From contig NC_135567.1 of the NCBI RefSeq assembly GCF_964340395.1, forward strand, positions 4,700,899 to 4,764,898: a DNA stretch of 64,000 nucleotides. The letters are read 5' to 3'. The notes under the pieces were generated by a model. It made no database searches and had not been told where the DNA came from. It saw only the letters and a program-made list of their open reading frames with translations. The position numbers and the translations under genes were made by a program. Shown here piece after piece: positions 1 through 11,269 of this stretch; the stretch's first letter is position 1, and each line of letters begins with the position of its first letter. The DNA is from Glandiceps talaboti (taxonomy: Eukaryota > Hemichordata > Enteropneusta > Spengelidae).

Positions 1-183
1 AAAATTGAATGTAATTGGAACCACGCAATTTTTTTGGTTATGCCTTACTAGTGGTTAGCTGTGTTAACTGTTTACAAGTCACTTCCTGCATGTATGTACA
101 ATAAAGATTATTCTTAACGATTATTTTTTTCGGTGTTCTGCAAAAATAAACTTGGTCTGTCTATTTAACTTTTTTAGAATATA
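1..183. other. AT-rich spacer, nothing recognised
   Basis: No open frame, repeat or RNA signature that I can support. It borders a dispersed repeat that starts at about 184. Confidence 0.5.
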
Positions 184-420
184 GTGCCAATGTCATTGTA
201 GCACAACTGTATTTAGGTGTTGTTATGGGTGAAGTCTTGTTGCTAGGCATATTGCATCCATATTTTTGAATCCGTATTCACTTACCTACCCATTCCTGTT
301 GTTATCTTTGTAATATGCATCATTTCACTGTTGCTAAGGGCTTGGTCTTGGTTGCAAAGGCACATTGTGTCATAATGTTTTCAACAATAACTGCAGAATA
401 ACACCCCCAGTAGTGGTTCT
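184..420 (+). repeat. Fragment of the dispersed minisatellite element
   Basis: Begins GTGCCAATGTCATTGTAGC and carries the family's core phrases (GTCTTGTTGCTAGGCATATT, then a stretch like TGTTGTTATCTTTG), then an end phrase CTGCAGAATAACAC. The same order occurs at 7565-8075 and 63280-63950 on the + strand and, reversed, at 5533-6060 and 20810-21440. It is diverged and shorter than the copy at 7275. Its relation to the 153-bp units that follow is inferred only from adjacency. Confidence 0.6.
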
Positions 421-524
421 GTTGTCCACTATGAAGTTTCGCTTTAGCAAAGTGATGATGACTCACACACACTAACGAACACATTTCACACAGAAAGTTG
501 GTAAAATATAGTACTTTATAGTCA

Positions 525-1195
525 TGTTACAAAAATTCTATTTTTACCCTTATTTTTACATATTAATAACCAAATCAATGTGTCTTCAACAAACTTATAT
601 CTGCTCATTCCAAGACACCTACACAACACATTTCAACTCGATTGGCTCAGTAGTTTTAGAGAAGACTTTAACACATTTTTACCAAATATTCTATTTTAGA
701 CCTAATTTGCAGAGCAACGACCCAATGAACCTGTCTTGAATAAACTTACATCTGCTCATAAAATCAGACACACACAAGAAATTTCAACTTAATTGGCCCA
801 GTAGTTTTAGAGAAGATTTTTGAAGCATTTTTACCCACAATTCTGTTTTTTACATCTAATTTGCATATTAATAAACCACTCAATTTGTCTTGTACAAACT
901 TATATCTGCTCATCCCAAAGACATCCACACAACAAATTTCAATTCATTTGGCCCAGTAGTTTTGGAGCAGAAGATTTTTGAAGCATTTTTACAAAAAAAT
1001 TAATTTTAGACCTAATTTGCATATTAATAACCCAGTCAAATTGTCTTGAACAAACTTATATCTACTCATCCCAAGACACTCACATGACAAATTTCAACTC
1101 AATTGGCTCAGTAATTTTCGAGAAGATTTTTGAAACATTTTTACAAAAATATATTTTAGACCTAACTTGCATATTTATTAGCTGACCATATATGT
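525..1195 (+). repeat. Tandem repeat of ~153-bp units (about 4.4 copies)
   Basis: The phrase AACTTATATCTGCTCAT or close variants recurs at about 592, 743, 897 and 1053, a period of 151-156 bp. Each unit also contains TTTCAACTCAATTGGCTCAG, AGAAGATTTTTGAAGCATTT and CCTAATTTGCATATTAATAA. Copies are diverged by substitutions and small indels. The small open frames here are by-products of the repeat. The period is close to the 151-bp units at 18490-19300. Confidence 0.8.
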
Positions 1196-1890
1196 TTACA
1201 TAATTATATACCTATAATACTTTTATGTGATGACCTTTGACCTTGAAATTTGTGCTGACCAATGTAACTAAACATTACAAATCTATAATGAAAGTTTGGA
1301 CAAACAATTATATTATGAAGTATAGAAGATACTTGACAAACATTGTGCCCCCAGTGGCAAGACTTACTGGGTTTTTTTAGGTCACAATTTGTCATGGAAG
1401 ACAGGCAGAACAAATGAAACATGCTACTAACTGGAGATAAGTGTAAGTTTGTTGAGAACTAAGTCTTTTTACTAAAACAGTTCATAAACCTTGCACATAC
1501 TCAGAATGGTTAACCTAGAAATGTTGGATGTTTATAAGAGAATAATTTGAATTGGTAGTGAAAGCACTTCCTCAATAATTTCACTAACCAAATTAAAAGA
1601 ATAAAATTGTCACCAATTCCATGAATAAAAAAATTACAGTTTTGCTTACAGATTGATACATGAGAAAAGATTTGCCGATTTGTTCTGGCATGGAAGTATC
1701 ACCCACTATTCTTGAATGGTAAACTCCAAACAAATTTGTCTTTACAGATGTCACATACATGTACATGTGTAATCTTATTGAATACATATTTCATTCAATG
1801 AGCCATTTGTGATAGTTTTGATTAGAATGGAATTCATTGCAAGGATTACATTTCATGTTAAAACAACATTACAGAGTTCGTTGCAATACA
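1196..1890. other. Spacer without recognised gene
   Basis: Short open frames only, none with a recognisable domain. It contains a perfect DR1-type motif TGACCTTTGACCT at 1231-1243, listed separately. Confidence 0.5.
1231..1243 (-). promoter_or_regulatory. DR1-type nuclear receptor half-site pair (sequence match only)
   Basis: TGACCTTTGACCT is the reverse complement of AGGTCA-A-AGGTCA, the consensus bound by HNF4/RXR/COUP-TF type nuclear receptors. No promoter or gene is next to it, so function is unproven. The same 13-mer occurs at four other places in the window. Confidence 0.3.
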
Positions 1891-1985
1891 TGAATGGGGG
1901 GGGGGGGGGTTCGGTGGATTGTTCCATTGGGCCGACAAAAAGGCACTGAATCCCCCCCCTATATATAACCCAAAACAGGCTAAAG
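1890..1985. repeat. G-run/C-run fold-back repeat
   Basis: A run of about 14 G is followed by TTCCATTGGGCCGACAAAAA and then GCACTGAATCCCCCCC, so the ends are partly complementary. A second copy with clearer arms (GGGGTCAGTG and CACTGACCCC) is at about 23416-23477, with the same inner phrase TCCATTGGGCCAACAAAAAG. This marks a dispersed hairpin-forming repeat. Confidence 0.6.
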
Positions 1986-2159
1986 CACGATAACCCCCCT
2001 CCCCCCCACACACACACATCATATTCACATGACAGGTACTTTTTTATCGTAACTCAGTGTGGACTACTTGACAGTCTTGCAAATACATTATAAGATCCCA
2101 GGTTAGGATTATCATAAAATTATTGACTACACAGGGTAAATATATTCCAACAAGAATCT

Positions 2160-2640
2160 TGACAGTGAAAGGAAGGGGGAAAGCTTGAGAAGGGAATGTA
2201 TACATCTCTCATGGGGGTCTGAGGGGGTCTCCCCCTAGAAGCCCTGGAGGTTTTTTACTCTGGAAAGTAAATTTTGAGACTATTCAGACACTTTCAGATA
2301 ATAATTTTCAAGCTTTACAAGACAGCACCAACATGTACAAAACAACTACATAGGGTTGAAATATTTTTGAAATATAGTTTTTATAGCACCTTGACGGAAT
2401 AGCTTGAGACTGGGATGTGTCCACCTCATGTGGGGGGGGGGGGGTCCTAGGGGTCTCATCCTAAAAGCCCTGGAGATTAATTTTACTCTTAAAACCAATT
2501 TTAGGCTATTCAGACCCTTTCAAGCAATACATGTAACCTCCAAGCTTTACAAGACAGCACCATCAAGTATCAGAAACTATTCTTTATACCTTACTTAGGG
2601 TTTAAATATGTTCTTAAAAAGTTAAATGGCATTATTATAA
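2160..2640. repeat. Two tandem ~226-bp units, dispersed family with G-run
   Basis: GCCCTGGAG recurs at about 2241 and 2467. Both units run from CTTGACGG/CTTGACAG through a G-run, AGCCCTGGAG, the phrase GACACTTTCAGA and CAAGCTTTACAAGACAGCAC to a TTTTTGAAATA-type tail. Three further diverged units with ~245-bp spacing occur at 23480-24110. Confidence 0.7.
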
Positions 2641-2924
2641 TAAAGGTCAGCACATCTAATGGTAGTACCATTGGTAAGGGAGATTTGGAGTTTTAAGGCA
2701 ATTATAGACTATCTTGGCAAACATTTCACACCTTTAATATTCGATCACTCATCGTTGAAAGTTGGTGCTGTGGTAGGCGATAGAATGCTACGAGGTTTGA
2801 CACATCTTCCCATCTTTGAGAACAGATATGTCAAACCTTGTAGCCCTATAGTGCATACATCCAATGTTAGCATAACCATGGCTGGCCACAGTACCATATA
2901 TAACCACACGTTGTTACAGTTTGT

Positions 2925-3150
2925 TAATATCATAACTAGGCAAAGCCCATAAGGTCACGCAGGGTAGATTCATTTGTGACCAGCTGCCTCACGATGATAT
3001 TGTAGATAGCGCCCTCTGTGTGGAGATGTGCACAGTATATAGAACACGCATACGAAGTCATTGTGCTGCAATGCATCCTTCCAAAAAACATCACATAGTA
3101 TATAGGACGCACATGTGTACTAGTCATTGAGCCACTACAAGCTATTACAG
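2925..3150. repeat. ~225-bp direct repeat, copy 1
   Basis: Shares with 3430-3660 the phrases CATAACTAGGCAAA, CAGGGTAGATT, GATGATAT, TAGATAGCGCCCT, GCAATGCATCCTT, CATAGTATAT and ACTAGTCATTGAGCCACTA in the same order. About 500 bp separates the two copies. No coding sense is seen in either. Confidence 0.75.
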
Positions 3151-3429
3151 TGCCCAATTCATAATTTCAAAGTTGATGTAATAATGATAATTTTTATTTA
3201 AAAAGTCAGACATTGTTCAAATAAATATTGCAAAATGAATAGAAAATAACCTACTTTAGATCACAAGGTGTTTGTGCTAATGTATTAAACAAACTAAATT
3301 TATGATTGAACAGTTACTTGAATATGAATAAAGTGGAGAATATATACTCTGCACCAAGCTTATGAAGAAAAAAACAACACTTTTCATATGCCAAGGATCA
3401 CTATTTGTTCTGTAAGTCATAATATAAAT

Positions 3430-3660
3430 ATCATAACTAGGCAAACCCCTTAAGCTCCCACAGGGTAGATTAATTCATGACTGGCTGCCTAATGATGATA
3501 TCATAGATAGCGCCCTTCGCATGGAGAATGTGCATAAGTATTTAGAATATGCATGCATAGTCATTGTACCGCAATGCATCCTTGGGTAAAACCATTAAAA
3601 AAAAACATCGCATAGTATATATGACGCGCATGCGTACTAGTCATTGAGCCACTATGCAGC
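3430..3660. repeat. ~230-bp direct repeat, copy 2, ending in a GC hairpin
   Basis: Second copy of the 2925-3150 repeat. It is followed directly by a short stem (GCAGCAGC at 3656-3663, GCTGCTGC at 3670-3677) that copy 1 lacks. It could be a SINE-like dispersed repeat or a local duplication; I see no tRNA-type promoter boxes. Confidence 0.7.
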
Positions 3661-3679
3661 AGCTTAGCGGCTGCTGCGC

Positions 3680-4315
3680 AAGCATCCCCAGTACAATGCA
3701 TGTGTACACTACAGGTTAATAGCTGAAAATAAACTTTACCATATACCACATTTTGACTCAAGAAACTACGTAGGTGTAGTGAAGCTACATGTATTTTATC
3801 ATACTCGTAGGACATGCAGTTGTGTAGTACTAGTACAGTTTTTTGCTGCCTTCTGAATGAGAGATAGTCCTGCTTGCAGACGGTGCATGCGTTTCGCCCA
3901 GTTAAGCCAGGGACAACTTACTCCATATGCAAACAGGACTAAGCGAGAGAGTGCTGACCGGACCGGTTGTTGATCGTATAAGTTACTGCTCGAAACTGCA
4001 TGGGGTAGAAATTAGACTGCCCGGATAAAGCTAGGGGTTCAATGCTACAAATGTATATGTATAGAGTAGACAGAAAAAACTGCAATCAGGCTTCTACTAG
4101 TAATTATTGTGGTTTTGGTATATTGACGCTAGTACATGGTATCTCAATGTAGCACACTTGTGTGGTTTCACACAACTTATTTGTCAGCAAAATTACTAGT
4201 ATTCTTTTGTTTTCATTACTGTAAATTTACCAAACCGTCTCACCTTTTTCTTTAGTCTAACAATATAGCTTCCGCTAATTTCTAAAGTACAGCCATTTTT
4301 GTTTTGTTTCCTTTT
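3680..4315. other. Spacer without recognised gene
   Basis: A slightly more GC-rich patch lies at 3870-4020, but no domain, splice-bounded exon or RNA fold could be supported. The - strand open frame that reaches 4603 from 4196 is the antisense of the LINE fragment that starts at 4398. Confidence 0.4.
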
Positions 4316-4397
4316 TAGCACAACTGAACCAATAAGGTTCAGTAGTATTGTAGGCATGGCAAAGTGTCTGTATGTATGTGTGTGTCTGTGACACTGT
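4316..4397 (-). repeat. Hairpin end and microsatellite of a dispersed element
   Basis: Read on the - strand this is a TG/CA-type microsatellite followed by a stem (ACTGAACC and GGTTCAGT around AATAA) and the end TTGTGCTAAAAA. The same terminus occurs at 15338-15372 and 20810. The body of this element appears to resume at 5533, so the LINE at 4398-5532 probably inserted into it. Confidence 0.65.
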
Positions 4398-5532
4398 GCA
4401 TTTGACACTGTATCACACAACCGACTCTTACTCGAATTAGCACAATATGGTGTAGATGGTAAAATCAACAAATGTCTCATTTCATTCCTAAAAGAAAGTA
4501 AACAACGGGTTGTAGTGGATGGAGAACATTCCACATGGGCAGATATGGAATCAGGCATCCCACAGGGAACAGTACTCGGACCACTGTTATTTCTCATATA
4601 CATAAACGACCTACATGAAAACTTACACTCAACTGTACGACTGTTCGCAGATTGACTGCATAATTTATAGAAACATCAATAGTAAACATGACACTAAAAC
4701 ACTCCAGGAAGACCTAGACACACTATCTGAATGGGAAACCAAGTGGCAAATGAAATTCAATCTAGATAAATGTTATGTATTACAAATTCCATCATCATCA
4801 AGGTCAGAAATCATCACCAAATATGTTTTAGACAACTCTATTTTACAGGAGACAAAAACCCATCCATATCTAGGGGTAGACATTCATCAAAATCTCAAAT
4901 GGAACACACATGTAAACAGAATAACAACATCTGCAGGACGAACCCTTGGTTTCATTCGCAGGAACCTAGACTCATGTACAAGATCAAATAAAAAAGCAGC
5001 ATACATCTCTCAGGCCAACCCTAGAGTTCTGCTCTGCAGTGTGGGATAACTACACTAAAGAATTAGTACAAAAGGTAGGCAAAATACAGAGAAGGGCAGT
5101 AAGAATGGTCTACAACAACTATGACTGGAAAACGAGTGTAACAGAACTCATAAACGAATTGGAATGGGAGAATCTATCAACGAGAACGAGAACATCAAGA
5201 CTTAGCATATTAGACAAAGCCACAGGGGGCCATTTGGCACTGCTGGTACAAAACTACCTGTCACCAACTCAATGACAAACTCTGCATACACACTCTAAAA
5301 GCTTCATACAACACCAGGCACGCATACACTGTCACAAATACTCCACGGACCATCAGATATAATCAACATAACAGATTCAGAACAATTCATACATTGTCAA
5401 GCATAATCAACATTCAACAGAACACAGGACAACAACATCAAGGACTAATAACAATCATTGCACACATCACATCCTACTCATTTTGTTCCACTAGGGACGT
5501 TGAGTAGTATCCTAAAGAAGAAGAAAAAAGTG
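4398..5532 (+). pseudogene. Reverse transcriptase fragment of a non-LTR retrotransposon (LINE), 5'-truncated
   Basis: The encoded family copies element RNA into DNA at a nicked target. Three frames must be joined. Frame 1 (4398-4652) begins with motif A (AFDT, first catalytic Asp) and has SGIPQGTVLGPLLFLIYINDL. A single extra T at about 4652-4653 falls inside the catalytic FADD box and gives FAD-stop. Frame 2 (4654-5010) resumes at the second Asp (DCIIYRN), then has the thumb region with HPYLGVDI and TLGFIRRNL. A second frameshift at about 5010, consistent with loss of roughly two codons, leads to frame 3 with RPTLEFCSAVWD, IQRRAVRMV and a stop at 5273-5275. Diverged C-terminal sequence (RHAYTV, FRTIH) and an A-rich 3' tail AAGAAGAAGAAAAAAG follow. 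The endonuclease domain and first half of RT are absent. The protein is of Jockey/CR1-like type; I cannot fix the clade. Confidence 0.9.
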
Positions 5533-6060
5533 TGGATGGATGGATATGCCAAATAGGGCTAAAAATGTGTCTTTATGGTCAAAAATTTTTAATTTCCAAA
5601 ACTACTCAGCAGACTGGGCTGAAATTTAATGGGGATGCATCTAGGGGTGTACAGTTAACGAAATAGTAAGCATATAATGATCTCATCAGTGATATGCAAG
5701 TTAGGTGTAAAAATGTGAATTTTGGTTAAAAATTTATATTTCAAAAAGTACTTGGTCAATGAGATTGAAACTTGGTGAGATGTTTCTAGAAGTGCAACAA
5801 CCAAATAGCAGTATATTTTGGTCAAAAATAATAACATCATCTACTAGGCAAGTGAGTAAACATTCACAAAGATAACAGGGATTCTTAGACAAGTGAACAA
5901 ACATTCAAAAGGTGTATGCAAATATGCCTAGCAACAAAACCACGCCCATAGCAACAGCCAAATGATCAATTATATTGCAAAGATAACATAAGGGATTCAT
6001 AGACAAAAAATTGTACAATTGGGCTACAACGGAATTAGTGCTGTTTTTCAATATCACAAC
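5533..6060 (-). repeat. Body of a dispersed minisatellite element, reverse orientation
   Basis: After a TGGA microsatellite it carries TTTCAAAAAGTACTTGGTCA, ACTTGGTGAGATGTTTCTAG, then core units with ATGCAAATATGCCTAGCAAC and CCACGCCCATAGCAACAGCC, and ends GGCTACAACGGAATTAG. The same order is found at 20810-21440 and, inverted, at 7565-8075 and 63280-64000. Its hairpin end is probably at 4316, displaced by the LINE. Confidence 0.75.
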
Positions 6061-7270
6061 ATTTCAACATGGGGGGGGGGGGATTCCGTCAATTGTAGTG
6101 ATTAAACAGCTTTAGACAATAGGTTCATATCCATTTCAAATGTTTTACAGAGAAGATATACATTACTTTTTCAGGATTCATTGGAAGATTATGTGTGTGT
6201 ATACACTATGTTGGTTGACTACATGTAAATCATTGTACATTTACTACATGTATATATGCATATACCTTCAAGTTACATCAGCCTCTTTCCATGACTGTAT
6301 TTGCCATGATTGAATTAGTGATTACTGAAATATATTTCTATTTTCTATAGGCACATTACTAACACCTGTGTGTACTTCTATTCTCAGGGTTCCTCAGAAG
6401 ACTATAACAGACAGGGGTCCCGAGGGGTAGGGGTCATTGCAGGTCACAGGGGCAAGGTAAAGCAGAGAGTAGTGGAAGGGGGCATGGTGAAAACGGTGGG
6501 GGGGACGGGTAGGAGAAAAAGCTGCAAATAACCTAATGGCAGAAATGTTAGAGCATGAAAGAAGGTAAACAAGATTACATGTAAGATTTAGTACATATCT
6601 GCATATATTCATACTGTTGTATACTTAATTTTACAAAATCTCAACGACAGTGAGACTTGCAAAAAATATAAAGGAAATTGAACTGTGATTCTTCTTTGGA
6701 ATAAATTTCCAAATTTAAATTTAACTTGTGAAGAATGTGATAATACTAAGCTTTAAGAAGGGAATCTTACTTCACAAGAGCTTATTAGACATGTTAATGA
6801 AATAGTTCCTATTATTACACAAGTCAAGCTAGATTTGTGACGTTTCCCAATTTGTTTATATACAATGTAGTCTACAAAGTACCTTTTTCTGAGTACAGTA
6901 AATGGGCACTTGTCTAAGTTCAGTTTCAATTTCTGAATTCAAAGTTCCTTAAAGATAGTATAATATCATCCATGTCATAGCTTCATGTCAATCATTGATG
7001 GAGTTCAATCCCATTTCATGAGAAATGACAGTATGTACATTTGTATATTTTTATATTGATATGTATAGTGCTATATTCTGATCACAGTAACTCTAGTATA
7101 TATCTTATAGAACATGTAGCATGAATCCCTGACAATAAATACACTCATAGTTTTTGAGATCATAGTTTTTGAAAAAATAAGTGTATGCACCACCATTACA
7201 ATTGAACCATTGATTTTTCATGCTTTGAATATGCAAAATACAGTACCAACAATCAAAATAATATTAATTT
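6061..7270. other. Spacer with a poly(G) tract, no gene recognised
   Basis: A 13-base G run sits at about 6070-6082 and a smaller G-rich patch at 6475-6510. Short open frames show no domain, signal peptide or splice-bounded exon that I can recognise. Confidence 0.5.
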
Positions 7271-7274
7271 TTGA

Positions 7275-8394
7275 GTGGTCACTAAGTGTTTACTTACTGG
7301 CTATTTCGCATGGACTTTGCATACAATGCGGAGCAATAGGATGTCAAAATCACAAAATAATGCTAAGCTAGACAATACAGTTAGTCAAAGTAAAATGTAA
7401 TTCTCCCCTCATCCCATTTCCTAAAATATAGCCCCCCCCTGAAACAATTTCTAACGAGCAGTCATCGGATTTGACTCACTCCCCCCCCCCCCCCACAATA
7501 GATGTTTTTAGAGAATTGCCACAATTCATGGTAGTGTGATGTATTAGATTGTATGAAATATATTGGCAATGGCATTGTAGAACAACTGTATAATTGATTG
7601 AATATTTGCATCCATTTTTGAATGTTTATTTATTTGTCTATTAATCCCTCGTTATTTTTCAGTGATCATTTGGCTGTTGTCATGGGTGCGGTATAGTTGC
7701 TAGGCACATTTACATACATTTTTGAATGTTATTCAATTGTCTATTAATACATATCGTTATCTTTGCAATATACTGGATTGTTTGGTTGTTGCTATGGGTG
7801 TGGTCCTGTTGCTAGGTACATTTACATTCATTTTTAAAAATGTTGTTCACTTGTCTAAAAATCCCTGTTGTCATCTTTGTGAAAAACACCACCGTTTGGC
7901 TGTTGCCATGGGTGTGGTCATGGTTGCTAAGGAGATTTGCATACATTCTTTGAATGCTTACTCATTTGCCTACCTGATGATGTTGTTATTTGACCAAAAC
8001 ACACTGCCATTTGGTTGTTGCTATGTCATTGTTGCTAGGGCAAAAATGTTTTACAGAACATCTGCAGAATAACAATGTTAAGAACATTCCCACCAAATTT
8101 CAGGCCAAGCTGCCCTGTAATTTTGGATTTTAACTTTTTTAACCAAAAATCATGATTTTGACCCAAAACTGGCTCTAAGTCAGCTAAATTGCATCATATC
8201 TGAAAACAAATTGACGCGCATATGTAAGTAATAGTTCATTATCCATTTACTAAGTTTGAAAGAAATCTATCAATGAATGTCCAAAATATGACTCTGGACA
8301 CACACACACACACACACACACACATGCACAGATGGACGGACAGAGCCCAATCTATAAGCCCCCGTCCCACACTACATCTGGCGGGGCTAAAAAG
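7275..8394 (+). mobile_element. Non-autonomous hairpin-ended element, near-complete copy
   Basis: The parts run in order. A 5' segment starting GGTCACTAAGTGTTTACTTA shares over 200 bp with 63083-63300. The junction phrase TGGCAATGGCATTGTAG follows, then about four core units of ~109-113 bp with GCTAGG/GCTAAG at 7699, 7812, 7925 and 8034. Next comes a unique stretch (AACATTCCCACCAAATTTCA, then AAATTGACGCGCATATGTAA), a CA microsatellite at 8297-8324 and a terminal stem-loop 8357-8388 followed by AAAAA. It encodes no protein. Tandem core, microsatellite and 3' hairpin match the known design of pearl/HINE elements (Helentron-derived); that assignment is inference. Confidence 0.7.
8357..8393 (+). 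repeat. Terminal stem-loop with TAAAA end
   Basis: AGCCCC and GGGGCT pair around a 20-nt loop, followed at once by AAAAA. The preceding phrase GGACGGACAGAGCCCAATCT is nearly the same as that before the hairpin at 19436. The end motif CTAAAAA is shared by six termini in this window. Confidence 0.7.
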
Positions 8395-8413
8395 TGACAC
8401 CCTCTTCGATCTG

Positions 8414-8466
8414 ATACACCTTTACGGAAAGGTACCAGGATGTTACTCAAAACGAGGCTAAAGGGG
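8414..8466 (+). repeat. Left terminal inverted repeat of the 6.2-kb transposon
   Basis: Reads ATACACCTTTACGGAAAGG, then TACC and AACGAGGCTAAAGGGG. The reverse complement at 14553-14605 matches with about seven substitutions and no gap over 53 positions. It starts about 20 bp after the hairpin end of the preceding element. Confidence 0.8.
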
Positions 8467-9247
8467 CTGGACTATGTTGCGTTGGTAGCAGACGTCTTCA
8501 GCAATGGCGGTAGTGAATGTACCTGTGTTCTCTTGCTCTCGACAGTGTTGAGCTTACTCTGTCCAGGTTCTGATCTCGGCATGAGAGATAAAAACATTGA
8601 GGGTGCCAGAGCTTTCGTTTTGGCTGAAATGCAGAACGCTACCAGTATCTGGTACAAAAAAATCTTGGTTGATCGGTAGGTTTGATTTGTCACATTTTAT
8701 TGTCTGCTGAGGTCTCTTACATCATGCTTGTTTGTGGTTACACGGTGTCAGTCTCACAATATAGACTAGAGCTCAGCAAAAATATCGATCTGTTCACACG
8801 ACATCGGGACGGATCATCTGTACTAGGCATCGGTAGAGCTAGCTTTGCCATCATTCTAGCATACAACTAATATTGCATGAAATTACTTTGAGTGTGGCCG
8901 GGTGGCCGGAAACAGTACATTGTTTGTACAATGTTACATTGTTTTTGGAATGTGTATAACTATAAGCAAATACAACGCTTCCTACAGGTCAAGCGGTGGC
9001 TGATGTCGTGCTATATATTAAAGAACAGTATTATGTAATAACATTTCTTGATGATTTCTGATTCTTGTACGTACGTGATACAGATGTTGTACATTATTAC
9101 ACTGTGTATAAATGGATTTCTTGTCATCAGCTGATATCCATAAAAAAGTGTTGTCTGTAAAAATGCAAATATATATATATATGTCTGATGATCGCAATAT
9201 GCGTGAAACTCCGAGTTACACCCAAGAAAGAGTTCCAGTACTACCAA

Positions 9248-9286
<39 letters not shown>

Positions 9287-10048
9287 AATGTAGCACTATC
9301 AAACTTTTAACAGATGAAAGGTGTATTATATGTGTAATGTTAATACAGTGCTGATGAACAGATGGATGTATTCATGTTTGTTTGTCCTTGATTTGTTCTG
9401 TGTGATTGTCAGTACTATTTTAAAGATTTTTTGATAAATCATCTAAAACAATTATCTTCTAAAACCAATGTTTTTGAAAAAAAAATATTTAATATCTTGT
9501 ACATTCTTCATGTCCTTCAAGGGTAAATAATTATAAGGAGGAATTAAAAGTCAAAGTGTTTGACCCAGATGTGAATAAATCATATTATACCATTAAAAAA
9601 CTAGGCTACATACAATATGCCACTTATTTTTGTTGTGTACATAATCATAGTACAAATTAAATGTACATGTGAATATAATGATTGGCTATTTTTCTTGATT
9701 AAGGAAGAACTGTTTATAAATTGTATTTATTTGGATATTCCAGATATAAATGATCTATGTTAGGGAAGACATCAAAATCAAAAACATCGTAATTAAGTAT
9801 CGTAACGAGTAAAGACGAGTAGCTACCAGTAGTTACGATTTACTACGGTTAATATTCATAAGTCTCGACGCATATTCATGAACCTTTAGCTTGTAGACAA
9901 TAAAAAGTAAACACTTATTGTCTATTATTCATAGATGTTACTGACTGGGTGACAACCGAAACTACTGACAATAGTGTATTATATTTAAATTAGAATGTTG
10001 TTTGTTATTACCCCAATAGTGATTATTTTGTTATGTATTATATTACAG
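8467..10048. other. Left arm of the transposon, no domain recognised
   Basis: It holds overlapping short open frames at 8440-8870 without recognisable domains, a (TA)n tract at 9250-9283 and AT-rich DNA. By position it could hold the 5' untranslated part, first exon and an intron of the SWIM/YqaJ gene. A splice-acceptor-like TATTACAG ends at 10048. Confidence 0.4.
9250..9283. repeat. (TA)n microsatellite
   Basis: About 17 uninterrupted TA dinucleotides, within the left arm of the transposon. Confidence 0.95.
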
Positions 10049-10287
10049 GGTAACAGCAGTAGTGTCATAACTGGCAACAACTTTAGTAAAGGATTTGCCC
10101 TCTTCCACTCTAAGTTTGTTCATGGCATCAAACTAGCTGAGGATCCCAAAAAAGATTTGGTTTATATAAAGGGTTTCTGCTGGGTATCTATGATGAAGGG
10201 AAGAAAACACAGTGTGATGGTGGTGCTTAGTAAATCAAACACTAAATGTGTGGTTAGGGCAGTTTGCAAATCAGAATGTGTTGCTGG
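10049..10287 (+). pseudogene. Exon of a SWIM zinc-finger/YqaJ transposon protein
   Basis: The open frame reads GFALFHSKFVHGIKL, YIKGFCWVSMMKG, HSVMVVLSK and ends KSECVAG. This is the usual lead-in to a SWIM zinc finger (CxC..CxH) in transposon proteins that also carry a YqaJ nuclease. TATTACAG precedes it and CTGG|GTATGT follows the last complete Ala codon, so it looks like an exon cut in the middle of the zinc finger with two bases of a split Gly codon. The matching next exon, with CxH, is not visible in this element. A related one begins at 21653 in the second relic with the complementary phase. The cysteine spacing (CKSEC) is off consensus. Function would be accessory DNA processing for transposition; that is inferred from the family. 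Confidence 0.65.
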
Positions 10288-11269
10288 GTATGTAACATCT
10301 ACAGTAATTTACAAGTGTACAAGTCCTGGGGGGGGGGGGGTGCAAGTTCTGGTGTGTGGCTAATACTGTCAACCCAAGACACCATTCTAAATCAATACCT
10401 CATTTCAAACCATTACAGGTTTTTACAAAATCAAATTTTTAGACCAAAATACATTTTGTAGTAGTTCCATATTTAGGAAATGGTGGATTGCATAATGAGT
10501 TTTCACTTTTATATTTTTTCCCCAGGAACATTTTGAGAGGCATTTAATGGCAGTTATGATTTGATAAATGACATGACAATGGACCACATTTTTGACAAAG
10601 CAAAATTGAAAGTAATGAGGATGGACCCCATTTTAGACTCTTCAGCTCAAAAAAGACAGACCTTATTATAGACCAAAGGGTTCAAAAACACACTCCAAGT
10701 CTTGCGGCTGGATATGCATAGTGAAATAGGGAAAGTACCCCCCCCCCCCTGGGTACTAGTCTTACATGCATCAGTTCATAACACTGCTGTGCAATATCAA
10801 AAATACACTTGCATACATGTATGCATATGTAAGTGGAAATGTCCGCAGTATTCCTTGTACTCAAAATCAAATGATCACAGTTTACTTTTCACAAAATCTA
10901 CAGTATTGGATGAACATATCTCCTTGACACATCAGTACCATTGTTAAAGTACTCAGGCTACTGCACACTTACTGTGTGTTTTACCTGTTGTACTTTCACT
11001 TACTACACTTCTGACAAAACAGAGAATACAAGAGCTCAAGCAAATACACCCAGCCTTTCAACACTGGCTCTCACATTTCATTTGGATTAGTCACATTGTT
11101 GAAATTAATAATCAAATTTATCTTCAAAATTAGACAGTGCTGTTTTATTAGATAAAATGATAAATGAACTCAAATAAATACTGAATAAGTTACTGAGGAG
11201 TAACTGAACCTGAAATATATTGACTAAACATTCTGTTTGTTTGTTTGTTTGTTTGTTTGTTTGTTTTAG
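10288..11269 (+). other. Intron-like stretch between SWIM and YqaJ parts
   Basis: Starts GTATGT and ends TTTGTTTTAG. It contains a G run at 10328-10340, a C run at 10739-10750 and a (TTTG)n tract. The exon expected to carry the second half of the SWIM finger and the linker is missing, so a deletion within this stretch is likely. Confidence 0.45.
11234..11266. repeat. (TTTG)n microsatellite forming a splice-acceptor-like tract
   Basis: About eight TTTG units run directly into TTTTAG at the start of the YqaJ coding stretch, so the microsatellite doubles as a pyrimidine-rich tract. Confidence 0.9.

Noticed and set aside
524-739. 71-codon frame as a gene
   Set aside because: It lies inside the 153-bp tandem repeat and is not kept between units.
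4010-4060. tRNA or tRNA-derived SINE (GGGGTTCAATGC resembles a B box)
   Set aside because: No A box at the right distance and no cloverleaf could be folded.
4196-4603. 135-codon - strand frame
   Set aside because: It lies antisense to the LINE fragment; the + strand has recognisable reverse transcriptase motifs.
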